A DNA stretch of 64,000 nucleotides, taken from SAR324 cluster bacterium (GTDB lineage: Bacteria; SAR324; NAC60-12). Under the pieces are notes generated by a model, which had not been told where the DNA came from, searched no databases, and saw only the letters and a program-made list of their open reading frames with translations. The position numbers were made by a program, and so were the translations under genes. Where the stretch lies: NCBI GenBank assembly GCA_028281495.1, contig JANQJU010000088.1, forward strand, positions 1 through 64,000, written 5' to 3'. Below are positions 51,628-61,249 of this stretch, in pieces (within the stretch, counting starts at the first letter, position 1; each line of letters begins with the position of its first letter).

Positions 51628-53111
51628 TTCAAAGACTCCTGAAGGTTTGAATCTTTAAAGAAAGGAAAAAGCAAGGGCTGACGGAAGTTATTTGGATACA
51701 GATCTCGGTTTTGACGGATTTCGGCCTCTCGAGACTCCTTTTGTCGTTGGGTATTCGCGTTTTGAGCAATCCATTGTGTTACTTGAGAGACCTCTCGACG
51801 GGTTTCTACTTCTTCTTTGAGACGGTGATACCGGTTTTTGAGCGTCCGGATGTGCTTGTTCAAGGTGTTAGAGATTTCCTCACTTTGCTGAAGCTGAGGC
51901 GAGTTATTGAAAGCTGTTTCTAAAACGTCGATCGAACGATTCGTAGTCACCAGTAACTGCTGAAGAGCTACTCGTTCACTCAATTCATTTTGAAGTGTTT
52001 CGCGCGTAGTTTGTTGGAGTTGCGCAATGTGTTCAATAGTTTCAGAGGATACAATTTCCGAACTGAACTCGGCTCCATGAGGAGCATGTAAAGTCAGATT
52101 CTGCTCGGGCCCCATTGCATCCTCATTAAGATCGGGACATCGACCATCGAGAGTCAAATTTTGGATACATCGGGTTATTGCTGTCTGCAGGGCGTCGTTT
52201 GCATCGTTTTTTAGATCGTTGAAGTAATTTCGCACTGAATTGGCGGGGGATTCGGCGCGAACACGCTGCGGATAACCGTCACTCCCTCCTTCCAAATGTA
52301 TTTTTGGAAATAGATCTTCTATGAATCGCTTAGTCACAGTATCGAGACTACCTTGCAGGATATTCGATTCGTAGTGACCTAAGGCGTTCTCTACAATATC
52401 GTAAGGGCCCGTGGTTTGAATTGAATCAAAAAAATCCTGAAACTGCTCATGGACTCTATCTGAAAGACACTGCTGGCTCGCGGATGCAAAGACTTCAAAA
52501 ACTTCATTGCCCCCACCTCCGTTTGCTTGGAATAAATTGTTTGCCAAGCATGCCCGATAATTGTCGGTAAAAACGGAGAGGGGGCCTTGCGATTTCATAC
52601 TTTCAATGGATTCGCATTGCGGAACCGTTCCCACGATATCCAATTGTGTGTTGAGTTCAGAATGCTGTAACACCGAAGCCACGGTTGGCGAACGCCGAGA
52701 TACAATAAGCAAAGGCCAATGTGAGAGTTGCAACTGCAAGTACCGAGTTGCTGAATTGCCAAATTCGGACAAAAATTTCAGAAGGTTTGCGCCATAGTTT
52801 CGAGAGAGATTCATCTCGCTGCATTGAAAAAAGGGACTTTCTAAATCCAAACTTTGAGAAAAGTGAGGTGTGGGTGGAGGGTACGGAACCAAGTTCGCTC
52901 GATTGGCATAAGAGCTGCGAGCAGCCCTTTTGTATTCTTGGGTGGAAGGATTCAATTCTTTTGGATCAATTTGCTGGGCAGTTCCTAAATTCCAAAATCC
53001 AAAACAGAATACTGCAAGCAATAAAGTACGTTTGAAAAAAAACCTTTCGCTCAGCATTCTTCTTTTTTGAGCTTTATGACACCCAATCTTTCTCCAAAAA
53101 ATATTTTTCAT
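51624..53111 (-). CDS. Exported T4SS-operon protein, possibly TraH-like
   Basis: A 495-residue protein. A hydrophobic core near residues 28-45 followed by LGTAQQ is a probable signal peptide, so it acts in the periplasm. Cysteines are scattered in the mature part and a coiled coil fills the last 150 residues. Its place just before the TraG-like gene and its size match TraH of F-type systems, but sequence similarity is not obvious to me. ATGA overlaps join it to both neighbours. The start at 53111 is set by that overlap; ATG 53057 would give a shorter, more typical signal peptide. Confidence 0.65.
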   Translation of the reverse strand: MKNIFWRKIGCHKAQKRRMLSERFFFKRTLLLAVFCFGFWNLGTAQQIDPKELNPSTQEYKRAARSSYANRANLVPYPPPTPHFSQSLDLESPFFQCSEMNLSRNYGANLLKFLSEFGNSATRYLQLQLSHWPLLIVSRRSPTVASVLQHSELNTQLDIVGTVPQCESIESMKSQGPLSVFTDNYRACLANNLFQANGGGGNEVFEVFASASQQCLSDRVHEQFQDFFDSIQTTGPYDIVENALGHYESNILQGSLDTVTKRFIEDLFPKIHLEGGSDGYPQRVRAESPANSVRNYFNDLKNDANDALQTAITRCIQNLTLDGRCPDLNEDAMGPEQNLTLHAPHGAEFSSEIVSSETIEHIAQLQQTTRETLQNELSERVALQQLLVTTNRSIDVLETAFNNSPQLQQSEEISNTLNKHIRTLKNRYHRLKEEVETRREVSQVTQWIAQNANTQRQKESREAEIRQNRDLYPNNFRQPLLFPFFKDSNLQESLK

Positions 53112-53587
53112 GGAAGTTTCTCTAACTGAGGGTTTCTAGTATTTGGATTGATTTCTTTTACCAACCGATGGCTGATCTGATCGCGCATTCTTTTTTGTTG
53201 TTCCATCACGATAAAAATAAGCGCTCCCAAACGATCTTGTCTTTGAAGCAAAGGCATCATATAGTCGGGAGGGCAATATTTGGGAGTATTCAGTGCCACG
53301 TTACCTTCGCACCATGCTTCCGGATTCATATTGAGATGATGGTTGGCCCAACGCATTACATGGGTTGAAATCGATTCAAACGATTGCCCTTCGGCTTGCA
53401 TTAGTTCTAGTTCTTTGACGAGGATCTTTACCGAAGTGGCATAAGGTTCCTTCATCGATTGAGACGGAGGTGAGACTTGAGTAGGAGGAGATATCGGTCC
53501 CTCAATTCCCTGTCCACAAACTGTCGAAATACTGATAGAAAGGGATATAATGAACCCCAAAATTATGTTCCATAGATTGAATAGCAT
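53108..53587 (-). CDS. Small exported protein of the T4SS operon, unknown
   Basis: A 159-residue protein with an N-terminal signal peptide (about 1-25), a Pro/Ser-rich linker and a helical domain containing two cysteines (EAWCEGN and PKYCPPDY) that could form a periplasmic disulphide. I do not recognise the family. The ATGA overlap with the following gene shows it belongs to the secretion operon. By position it could stand for TraF, TrbB or TrbC, but no thioredoxin CxxC is present. Confidence 0.7.
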   Translation of the reverse strand: MLFNLWNIILGFIISLSISISTVCGQGIEGPISPPTQVSPPSQSMKEPYATSVKILVKELELMQAEGQSFESISTHVMRWANHHLNMNPEAWCEGNVALNTPKYCPPDYMMPLLQRQDRLGALIFIVMEQQKRMRDQISHRLVKEINPNTRNPQLEKLP

Positions 53588-53629
53588 AAGGTTTTCCTCT
53601 CATTGGTTGAGGCTGAATGTACGAAACGT

Positions 53630-54451
53630 TCACTCCCAAATTGTAATTTCGCTCCCATTTTTCAATCGGACTTTTTTTGACAAATGTTCGATTGGGGCTT
53701 CAGAAGCCTTTGGTTCCTTGGACGGGGCACTTTCCTGCGTTCGTTTCACTTGTCGTGACGCCATGTAAGGGCGCTTACATTGAGCATTGACGACTTTTAT
53801 TGCTTGTGCATAATCGGCAAGCTTGGTTTCTAAAGCCTTCTCTCGCTTCGTTAATCGCTCTTTTTGTCGTTCGGTGGACTCTTTCCATCCTTCGAACAAG
53901 GCTTCGAGTTCGAAAACTGTTTCTTCACGTTTGCGTAGCGAGACTTCCTGTTCTGAAAGGTTTTCCGCGCGTTTGGCAACGTGTTCCTCTCGAAAGGCGA
54001 GGGCTTCCGATTGGGCCTGGAACTCGGCCCGCTTTGCATCCCATTCCGCTTCCCAGCTGGATTGGGCTTCCTGTTTTTTATTTTCTAATGAAGCATAAAA
54101 GGTCTGTTGCTGAAGGTTGAATTCAGATTCACGTTGTTTCAGTTGTGTTTCGTAGTCGTGGAGTTGCTTTCTTTTTTTTTGGAGTGCCATTTCCATTTGC
54201 CTTAAGCGCCAATCCCGTTCTTCATAGGTCATACCCATAGGAGCCAAGCCGTCCAACAATGTAGTAGTTTGTTGAGGGGATTGCTTTTTTTCAAGGATCG
54301 CTCGTGGGACAGTCATCATTCCGACCTGCACCCATTGGCCGCGAGGGTGTATCGTCTGTTGCCCTGGTAGAGACGGGGTGCAACTCCCCAATAGCAAAAA
54401 ACAACCAGTTGTCAGGAATTGAAAGATGCGTTTTGAAAATGGGTTAAGCAT
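53630..54451 (-). CDS. Coiled-coil lipoprotein of the T4SS operon
   Basis: A 273-residue protein from ATG 54451 (GAGGA upstream). The signal peptide ends in a lipobox LGSC with C24 as the lipidated residue. Residues about 95-225 form one long, highly charged coiled coil, followed by a basic linker and a short hydrophobic C-terminal strand. An outer-membrane lipoprotein here would occupy the place of TraV in F systems, but TraV is short, Cys-rich and not a coiled coil. A periplasm-spanning spacer is one possibility. Confidence 0.7.
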   Translation of the reverse strand: MLNPFSKRIFQFLTTGCFLLLGSCTPSLPGQQTIHPRGQWVQVGMMTVPRAILEKKQSPQQTTTLLDGLAPMGMTYEERDWRLRQMEMALQKKRKQLHDYETQLKQRESEFNLQQQTFYASLENKKQEAQSSWEAEWDAKRAEFQAQSEALAFREEHVAKRAENLSEQEVSLRKREETVFELEALFEGWKESTERQKERLTKREKALETKLADYAQAIKVVNAQCKRPYMASRQVKRTQESAPSKEPKASEAPIEHLSKKVRLKNGSEITIWE

Positions 54452-54470
54452 ACAGTCCTCATCGTCTAGT

Positions 54471-57116
54471 TTAAACCTGTTTCGGAACACCAAACGGATA
54501 TCTTTGTGTAAATTGTTCGAGCATCAGCAACAGTTGCTCTTGAAGAGACCGGTGGGGATATTGGGTGCGAATTTTTTGAAGAATCATTTCTTGTTCTACG
54601 TTGTCGCTGGCATCACTAGAAAATACGGCATACATCCATGGGTCAGCAATGAAACGAAGCGTGCCCGTGTACTCAGGTTCCCCCTTTTCCCTCCAAAAGA
54701 TTTCCGAATAATCACCTCTTCGAGTGTGGATCTTTTGGATTCGCCGAATGATGGCGGGGTCGAAGCCATGTTTGGTCGCATCGGTTCCAAAATTTTCATT
54801 TTGCTTCAAAAACAAATGAAAATGCGCGTTATCGGCAAATGCTTTGCCAGCAGGAGTGTCGAGTAAGGTGTCGATTCCTTGTACAATTACCCAAACGGCA
54901 ATATTGTAGGCAGCCATTGCCCGTCCCGCCGTTTCCACCCAGTTCGCCCCAATTTCACTGCGCAGCACATCCCAACACTCGTCGAAGCCAAACATTCCCA
55001 ATCGATCAAGGCGTTTTCCGACCCGCATCTGTGTCCAAGCGGAGATGGCTAGAAATATCGGATCCTTCAATTCGGGGTAGTCCTTGATCGCTCCCAAATC
55101 GAATACGACCAAAGGGCTATGCATCAATGATTTTTTGGTTTTTTGTTGCACGTCGAACACCTTGCCATGCATTCCCCCTTCGGCGTACATACCCAAACGC
55201 CTAGCCAAATCGATCCCTCGTGATCCCAATTTTCCTAGGGCGGAAATGATATCGGTCATGGTCACTTCAACCGACCTGCCAACCGTTTCGACCAAACCAC
55301 TTTCTCGAGAGAATCCACCTTTATTGGCGATGGCATCCACCTCTCGATAAGCCTCTTTGATACCTTCCTGCAAAGTCTCGATATCCAACATGATCAGCCG
55401 GTCTTCTGGATTACGTCCTTCGCACATGCATCGAAGCCATAGCGTGAGGAAGGCCTGTTTGTCGTTGGTGAGTTCCCCTTCAAAAACGTTAATAGGCAGA
55501 GGGGCGTCTGATTGAATTTTCACGTATTCGCCCCCCATCACCTCGGTAAACTTTTCGAGGCTGTTACGGATGTCCACCCAAATTCCAATACCTCCGTAAG
55601 CGAGAACTGACTTGAGCAGATACATACACAAAAACGTTTTTCCACTACGAGAATCGGCAATCACATATCCGTGATGGGTGTCTTCGCTGAACCGTAGGCT
55701 TTTGAACACGGGTTGGCCATTTCTCGTTAGAAATAACAAATCGGGAATGGGATGCGATTGCACCCCACCAAAAAAGGGCAAAAACGGACGTAGATGCAAC
55801 GAATTGCACAACAAGTCCCTATCCAAAGTTTGCAAGACCTCCTTCGAGTAACCATAGGGCAGTGCTTGCCGATAGAGATCGGCTCCATTGTAGCGGTCGA
55901 GCTTGAATTGCAATCGAACCCCTCGCAATCTTTGCTGCACACGTTGAATCACACCAATCGCTTCTTCTTGGCTGTCTTGTTGAGTGTGGATTATTATATT
56001 ACCTCGAAATCCACTTCGTCCTTGCTGCAATTCTTTAACAAAGTTATCGAGTTGTTCCATTTGCAATCGAGTCCGTTCCGAAAAACCCAAAAAAAATTCT
56101 TGCACGGCTCCCTGCTTCAGATCGTCTTCTATGTCCACCGTAACAACACGATACAGATTAATGGTCACCCCAAATTCAGCGTGAAGCGTTCCCAAAGCCT
56201 CCAGTAAATTGAATTTGGCCCGTTCAGGCAAATTGCTCATCAAACCACAAGCGGTGTATTTTTCGGTATCACCATTCAGAGTGAAACCGATTCCATCATA
56301 TTGGCCATCGTCTTCGCTCACTTGTTCTCCGACGGAATGATGGGAGAATAAGGGAGTTTCTGGATTCAAGTTCAAACGATTCCGAATATAAAAAAGGAGA
56401 TCCTCTGATCGGACTTCTTCCACGGCCACCCCACACTCCAATAGAGCGCTCGTAAAATTCTGTCGAATTTCGACAATGTCTTGGAATTTTTGATGGAGCC
56501 ACGCTTGATAGTGTTGCTCAATACTTTCTTTCATCGTGGTTGCATCTTGCAGCCTTAGAAAATTCGATACCGCACTTTGCGGAAGCTTGTGAAGTTTGTC
56601 CTTAAGGCGATTGACGCCTGGAATCATGAGCAACCACTGTACGGTTTTGCTGAGGGTATGTTTCAACAAGTGAGCTTCCAGCTCGGATGGATCGAAAGTA
56701 CGATAAACAGTCATCCAAACTTGATGGAGCAATGGCGGAGGGGTCATGGATTTTTCATGAAAGAAACCTTGCGTTCCAGCTTTCTGGTAATAGTTCGACT
56801 GATTGATTTTCATACGATCTAGCAAGTTGGCCAATTGCTCGGATTGGGGTTTGGACTTTTGTGCTTGGTATATCTCAAAAGTTTCTTTTGTATTCTTCCG
56901 AATATCTAGATGGATTTGTACGTATGTGTCTTCCGGCACTCGATCCAACACCCCCAAGGCCTGTTCCCACACAAAATTGAGTTTTTCAGCCGGCATGGAC
57001 TCAATGTTGGCCGGGAACAACCGTAGAGCCACACCGTAACTCCGTTTATTCACCCAAATACCAGTTCCAGGGTCGATATGATCGTAAGGGTGGCGAAATC
57101 GTATAGACTTGGACAT
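54471..57116 (-). CDS. traC: TraC/VirB4-family T4SS ATPase
   Basis: An 881-residue ATPase, close to the length of F TraC. The N-terminal TraC_F-like domain is followed by a P-loop ADSRSGKT (487-494), a variant in which Ala opens the A-x4-GKT motif, and a Walker B with FGFDECWDVL (about 711). VirB4-type ATPases sit at the inner-membrane base of the channel and power pilus biogenesis and secretion. It lies between the lipoprotein genes at 57140 and 53630, with gaps of about 20 bases. Confidence 0.92.
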   Translation of the reverse strand: MSKSIRFRHPYDHIDPGTGIWVNKRSYGVALRLFPANIESMPAEKLNFVWEQALGVLDRVPEDTYVQIHLDIRKNTKETFEIYQAQKSKPQSEQLANLLDRMKINQSNYYQKAGTQGFFHEKSMTPPPLLHQVWMTVYRTFDPSELEAHLLKHTLSKTVQWLLMIPGVNRLKDKLHKLPQSAVSNFLRLQDATTMKESIEQHYQAWLHQKFQDIVEIRQNFTSALLECGVAVEEVRSEDLLFYIRNRLNLNPETPLFSHHSVGEQVSEDDGQYDGIGFTLNGDTEKYTACGLMSNLPERAKFNLLEALGTLHAEFGVTINLYRVVTVDIEDDLKQGAVQEFFLGFSERTRLQMEQLDNFVKELQQGRSGFRGNIIIHTQQDSQEEAIGVIQRVQQRLRGVRLQFKLDRYNGADLYRQALPYGYSKEVLQTLDRDLLCNSLHLRPFLPFFGGVQSHPIPDLLFLTRNGQPVFKSLRFSEDTHHGYVIADSRSGKTFLCMYLLKSVLAYGGIGIWVDIRNSLEKFTEVMGGEYVKIQSDAPLPINVFEGELTNDKQAFLTLWLRCMCEGRNPEDRLIMLDIETLQEGIKEAYREVDAIANKGGFSRESGLVETVGRSVEVTMTDIISALGKLGSRGIDLARRLGMYAEGGMHGKVFDVQQKTKKSLMHSPLVVFDLGAIKDYPELKDPIFLAISAWTQMRVGKRLDRLGMFGFDECWDVLRSEIGANWVETAGRAMAAYNIAVWVIVQGIDTLLDTPAGKAFADNAHFHLFLKQNENFGTDATKHGFDPAIIRRIQKIHTRRGDYSEIFWREKGEPEYTGTLRFIADPWMYAVFSSDASDNVEQEMILQKIRTQYPHRSLQEQLLLMLEQFTQRYPFGVPKQV

Positions 57117-57139
57117 CGGTCTCTTCTTAAGAAAACAGA

Positions 57140-58471
57140 TTAGAACTGCATCCTTGTTCCCAAGGGGATTTGTGGAACAGAAGATTCTCCGGTTTGCAGT
57201 AACGCAACAAATACGGTGCGCTGTTTTGCATTCAAAAGGCGGTCTTCTAAGTATCCAAAGCGCAAATGACGAATCGGGATTTCATATTCTCCCACTTGTC
57301 GTGTTTCACCTTGATTGGTGATCACATAGCGATACAACCAGTATTTTTCTCCGATCTGGAATCGGTCGATAGGTTCAATCGACAACGACAACCAAGTCAG
57401 TTCAGTTGTCTTCGTTTTTTTCAATCGAACGGCTTTGGCAATAGGAGGCAATTGCCCTTTCATGATCACCGACCACATGATGTCCATAGGGGACCATGTC
57501 CGCTGAAAGTGAGCTGGGCGCAAACTCGGTTTGGCGATGCTCACTTCCAACGGTAGCGGCAGCAAGTTGGTTGCTTTTTCCCACACTAAGGCTTGTTCGG
57601 GGCCAGCTAAACCGGTTCGAGATAGTCCTTCTCGTAATTGGGATTCAGTTAGAGGTCGTTCCCACCACTCTCGCATGGGCTGAAGATTCAATCCCCTAGA
57701 TTGCAATTCTTTCAAGTCATTGGCTGTGAGGACAAACGGCGATTCTCGATATAAACGAATCGTGAATGACCATTGTCGATGAGTCAGCACCGTAAGAGTG
57801 GTGCGCTGTGCATGCGGCCGAGCTGTGATAAACAATTGTTTGGAATTCCTCCGAAAATGAATCACAAATTTGGATGAAGCTCTTGCCTCCCTTGATGGTG
57901 TTTTTTCAGTTTCAAACGGCCGTGTTTTAGTTTTTTGATCGGCTCCTTGAGGGATGTCTCCATCCAAACTTCGTATTTCAAGTCCTTCACCAAAACCTTG
58001 AATGATGGTAGCCGGGAGATCCAGTTTCACAAAACCGAATGTGGGAATGATCACTTCGTGAATGGAGACCGGGTCGGAGTTGATTTCTTTAGCTGGTACC
58101 GTTTCCACTTCGTTCCAGTCTTGCAAAGCATGGCCCCAAGCCAATGCCTTTTCAGGCGGATCTACCACACCAGGTTCGCGAAGGAGAATGTAACGTGGCC
58201 CATAGGTCACCCGGTTGTCGGGAGACGACCAGGCCGCCTGCCAGATTTGTTTTTCGTCATCAGATCCTTGCTCGAGTGGGGAGAGCAATTCAGATAAACT
58301 TTCTCGTTCTTCAAGAGAATAGGGTCCCAACTCTCGAATTTGTTGAGCATCTTGAGGATGTTTAGATTCGTCTGGGAGGTTGAACAAACCGGTTCCCCAA
58401 AAGCAACCCGATAGTCCCACACACAATAAAATATTCAGGCAGCCGACAAATGACTTATACAGGTTTCGCAT
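57140..58471 (-). CDS. Lipoprotein of the T4SS operon, possibly TraK/VirB9-like
   Basis: A 443-residue protein with a lipobox LSGC (C23). The first part is helical and acidic. A beta-rich stretch around residues 205-250 (VIHFRRNSKQLFITAR then LTVLTHRQWSFTIRLYRES) resembles the secretin-like N-terminal domain of TraK/VirB9, which forms the outer-membrane core with TraB and TraV. In F systems TraK precedes TraB; here the gene comes after the TraB-like gene. It is longer than TraK (about 240 residues), so extra domains are present. The assignment is tentative. Confidence 0.6.
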   Translation of the reverse strand: MRNLYKSFVGCLNILLCVGLSGCFWGTGLFNLPDESKHPQDAQQIRELGPYSLEERESLSELLSPLEQGSDDEKQIWQAAWSSPDNRVTYGPRYILLREPGVVDPPEKALAWGHALQDWNEVETVPAKEINSDPVSIHEVIIPTFGFVKLDLPATIIQGFGEGLEIRSLDGDIPQGADQKTKTRPFETEKTPSREARASSKFVIHFRRNSKQLFITARPHAQRTTLTVLTHRQWSFTIRLYRESPFVLTANDLKELQSRGLNLQPMREWWERPLTESQLREGLSRTGLAGPEQALVWEKATNLLPLPLEVSIAKPSLRPAHFQRTWSPMDIMWSVIMKGQLPPIAKAVRLKKTKTTELTWLSLSIEPIDRFQIGEKYWLYRYVITNQGETRQVGEYEIPIRHLRFGYLEDRLLNAKQRTVFVALLQTGESSVPQIPLGTRMQF

Positions 58472-58491
58472 CCAGGTTACCCTATTCAGTC

Positions 58492-59826
58492 TCAGTTTAG
58501 ATTGAGTAAAGAAATATCAATAGGTTGGGTAAGCACGACGGTTACTGGCGTGCCTCCAGGAAGATCTACCGTATCAAACGATTTTTCGATAAGCCGGGTT
58601 TGAATTTGAAGCATCTCCTCTAAAAACCCGGAACCGAACCTCCCTGCCACAAACCGATCTTCTTGGCCGGGAGTTACATTGCTGAAAACCTGGGGTTGAT
58701 CCCCTCCAGTCGATTGCGTTGCTGTCGCGACTTCGGAAACAGCAGAACTCAACTCGGAAAAAGCTTGGGTCGAAGCAGCTAAAAGCCGTCGCATGGCTTC
58801 AGCGGAAATCAATTCTCCTTCCACCCCTCGGCGGTGATCACTTCCCAATGCGTACCCGATACCTCCCTCCACTTCTTCTTCAGAGGGGGGATATCGAAAT
58901 ACGGTTTGTCCCCCTTCGACGCAGGTGATTCTCTGAATCGTGATTTCGACTCTCGGGGTGCGGTACCCCACATTCCCGGCGGCTGTTGCGGACATCCGGC
59001 ATCCGCTCATGTTCACAAAAACATTTCCTGGAGCATCGAACAAATAGTTCGCTTGAATCATTACATCCACTCCATTCTCTGGAGCAAAAACACCGGTCAA
59101 CACCGTTCCAGATATATAAGAAGTTTCTGGAATTTGGGCTTTGGGTTCGGGATTATTATCTGAGACATGAAACACAACAATTTCGCCGTCGTTAGTGTGA
59201 GTTTGCCCCGCTTCTTGATAGAAAACCTTTGATGAGGCAGTCGAAGGACGCGTTTGCAATCCCTCCAGTTGTTTTTGTATTTTTTCGAGAGATTGTTGAA
59301 GCACCTGGCTATTCTGATATTGGGTTTGCAACGACTCACGGAGCTGATCCATTTCCTGACGAATTGTCCTCACTTCCTTCGACTGCCGAGCTTGCTGAAG
59401 GTCGCGACTATCTCGACGTCGACGCACATCCTGATCCCATTGCTCGACTCGTCGACGCAATCGTTCAAGTTCCCCATTCATTTCTTCAATTAAACGTTCT
59501 CGTTGCAGGTTGGCCCGTTTTGCCGTAGGTGGCTGTTGCAAAAATTTTTCAAAATTTTCATCGAGCAATTGCAGGACTCGTTGTTCTAGCAACCGACGCT
59601 GCTCTTCCTCGCGGGCTGCCTGTTTGCTCAAGTTCAAACGCAGTCGATCAATCTCTTGTTTCAATCTTCGAAAGCCCAAGCGTTCGGCATCCAAGCGTTC
59701 CTTTTTTTGCAGTTCGATCACTGCATTTTCTCTAGTTTCAGTAGATGAATTAGAAGTTTGGGCAAACAGTGGAATGGCCACTACGCCAAATATCGAAAGG
59801 AGCGCTAGGCATTTTCTCGTGTTCAT
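58492..59826 (-). CDS. traB: TraB/VirB10-like T4SS core protein
   Basis: A 444-residue protein. It opens with a signal peptide or anchor (about 5-22), then has an Arg/Glu/Gln-rich coiled coil (about 35-195), and ends in a beta-barrel domain beginning IPETSYISGTVLTGVFAP, the hallmark of TraB/TrbI/VirB10 C-terminal domains. Usual members have a cytoplasmic N-terminus and a single inner-membrane helix and a proline-rich region; here the N-terminus is very short. It links inner and outer membranes in the secretion core. ATGA overlaps join it to the TraE-like gene. Confidence 0.8.
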   Translation of the reverse strand: MNTRKCLALLSIFGVVAIPLFAQTSNSSTETRENAVIELQKKERLDAERLGFRRLKQEIDRLRLNLSKQAAREEEQRRLLEQRVLQLLDENFEKFLQQPPTAKRANLQRERLIEEMNGELERLRRRVEQWDQDVRRRRDSRDLQQARQSKEVRTIRQEMDQLRESLQTQYQNSQVLQQSLEKIQKQLEGLQTRPSTASSKVFYQEAGQTHTNDGEIVVFHVSDNNPEPKAQIPETSYISGTVLTGVFAPENGVDVMIQANYLFDAPGNVFVNMSGCRMSATAAGNVGYRTPRVEITIQRITCVEGGQTVFRYPPSEEEVEGGIGYALGSDHRRGVEGELISAEAMRRLLAASTQAFSELSSAVSEVATATQSTGGDQPQVFSNVTPGQEDRFVAGRFGSGFLEEMLQIQTRLIEKSFDTVDLPGGTPVTVVLTQPIDISLLNLN

Positions 59827-60464
59827 AGTTCCTCGACAATTTCAGGCGAAAACTCGACGACAACCAATCCATTGGGATTGAATTCGGAACGCTCAAAATT
59901 GTGTTTGAGAGCAATACCGATTTGCATTAGTTTTTCTGTCTGGTTTTGGCGGCTTCCCGCCTCTGCTTCCAAACGTATCGCACTCAATTGCACGACGTAG
60001 ATCCATTCTCCCTCAATCTCATCAAGAATCGGAGTGACCTCATATTCAAAAGTACGGCTTCCACGAGGGGGAACCAATTCCGAGCGAACGGTGAGTGTTG
60101 TCACGTAATCAATGCGTTGCTCTTTATTGTCCGTCAGCAAGCTGGCAAGTTCTTCATTCACATAAAACGGGAGACGCTCATAACGATCATGGATTGTCCG
60201 GTGGTTGTAATTGAAGTAAACATCCAAAAAACCCTTTGACACCAATATGACGTAATCGCTCGGTAGAGGTCCCCGCTTCCCGAAACCGGCTGAGGTGTTA
60301 ATCACATAAGGTTCTTCTGGACGCACCCAGCGATAACCCAAAAAACCGATTGCGAAGAGATTCATCGTCGAAGAAACCAGTACCCAGATTGCAAGTACCA
60401 CTTCAACTTTTCGTCGTTGCCCCAATACTGGAACCCAGGGGTCCTGCAAAGTTGGACTATCCAT
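59823..60464 (-). CDS. traE: TraE-like T4SS protein (VirB5/VirB8-type, membrane-anchored)
   Basis: A 213-residue protein with one N-terminal membrane helix (about 22-44) and a periplasmic alpha/beta domain, the topology of TraE. The gene order TraL-TraE-TraB and the eight-base overlap with TraL support the call more than any single motif. TraE is needed for F-pilus assembly and structurally resembles VirB8. Confidence 0.78.
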   Translation of the reverse strand: MDSPTLQDPWVPVLGQRRKVEVVLAIWVLVSSTMNLFAIGFLGYRWVRPEEPYVINTSAGFGKRGPLPSDYVILVSKGFLDVYFNYNHRTIHDRYERLPFYVNEELASLLTDNKEQRIDYVTTLTVRSELVPPRGSRTFEYEVTPILDEIEGEWIYVVQLSAIRLEAEAGSRQNQTEKLMQIGIALKHNFERSEFNPNGLVVVEFSPEIVEEL

Positions 60465-60867
60465 CCGCTCTCCCGGAATCAGGCGATCGATGATCGATAC
60501 GGTAATACACAGCCCCTTGCCGAGGACTCGGCAAGAGTGTTTCGAATCGTTGAAGGTGGTAGTACCAAATCATGAGCTTAACCCAATCTTTGTCCTCTCG
60601 AGCTTTCTTGTGATGAAACTTTGCAGCAATTCCCCAGCTCACTCCAAAGGCTAATACAAAAGTTATCAAGGGATATAGATAGATTGCGTCATTCAATTCC
60701 AATTGATTCCCCAGTTGAAAGAAGACAACAAAAGTGAACAACAGAAGGCAACCAAACACACTACCATCATAGCGATCTAGCTCCCACTGAGTGTAACGCT
60801 TGCGGTCATTAAGAAAGACCGGACAAGGAGTGTCTTCAATGAGCTCGGTGGATCTGACTTCAGCCAT
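60457..60867 (-). CDS. traL: TraL-like T4SS protein
   Basis: A 136-residue protein with two membrane helices (about 38-54 and 61-82). The N-terminal segment TPCPVFLNDRKRYTQWELD resembles the conserved start of TraL-type proteins (a lead-in proline, a basic patch, then WELDE), and TraL is the VirB3-like partner of the VirB4 ATPase. It starts 4 bases after the pilin stop and overlaps TraE. Confidence 0.78.
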   Translation of the reverse strand: MAEVRSTELIEDTPCPVFLNDRKRYTQWELDRYDGSVFGCLLLFTFVVFFQLGNQLELNDAIYLYPLITFVLAFGVSWGIAAKFHHKKAREDKDWVKLMIWYYHLQRFETLLPSPRQGAVYYRIDHRSPDSGRADG

Positions 60868-60871
60868 TCAC

Positions 60872-61240
60872 TTACTGTGTTACGTTGAGTTGATTGTTGA
60901 TGGAACTGAATTGGTTCCAAAGAAACTGGAAAAAGTCACCCGCTGTCAGCGCAAGCAAAATGGAGCCACCCAACACGAGGATGGCTTTACCGAATTCACC
61001 CTTACGAAATAAACCAAAGGCGACAAACAGCATTCCACCTGCCATCACGAATAAGATAATTTCGGCAATCTCTAGGCCTTGTTGTGTGATGTTTTTTAAT
61101 TGAGTCCCCGTATTTTGCAGATAAGAAGAGCCGCCTGAATTTCTATCACCCGCCACCAAAAATTGAGGCTCTCCAACAAGCAAAATACCGAGAACCCAAT
61201 AAAATCGTGAAGTCAAAGCACGTCTGAGTCGTAGAAGCAT
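60872..61240 (-). CDS. Pilin-like protein (TraA/VirB2 type)
   Basis: A 122-residue protein with a signal-peptide-like N-terminus (basic MLLRLRRALTSRF, hydrophobic core, then AGDR) and two further hydrophobic helices (about 57-77 and 86-106) separated by a short basic loop RKGEFGK. This is the two-helix hairpin of TraA/VirB2 pilins, and it lies just before TraL as in the F operon. The ribosome site AGGAGGAAG is the strongest in the operon, fitting the high expression expected of a pilin. Confidence 0.8.
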   Translation of the reverse strand: MLLRLRRALTSRFYWVLGILLVGEPQFLVAGDRNSGGSSYLQNTGTQLKNITQQGLEIAEIILFVMAGGMLFVAFGLFRKGEFGKAILVLGGSILLALTAGDFFQFLWNQFSSINNQLNVTQ

Positions 61241-61249
61241 ACTTCCTCC

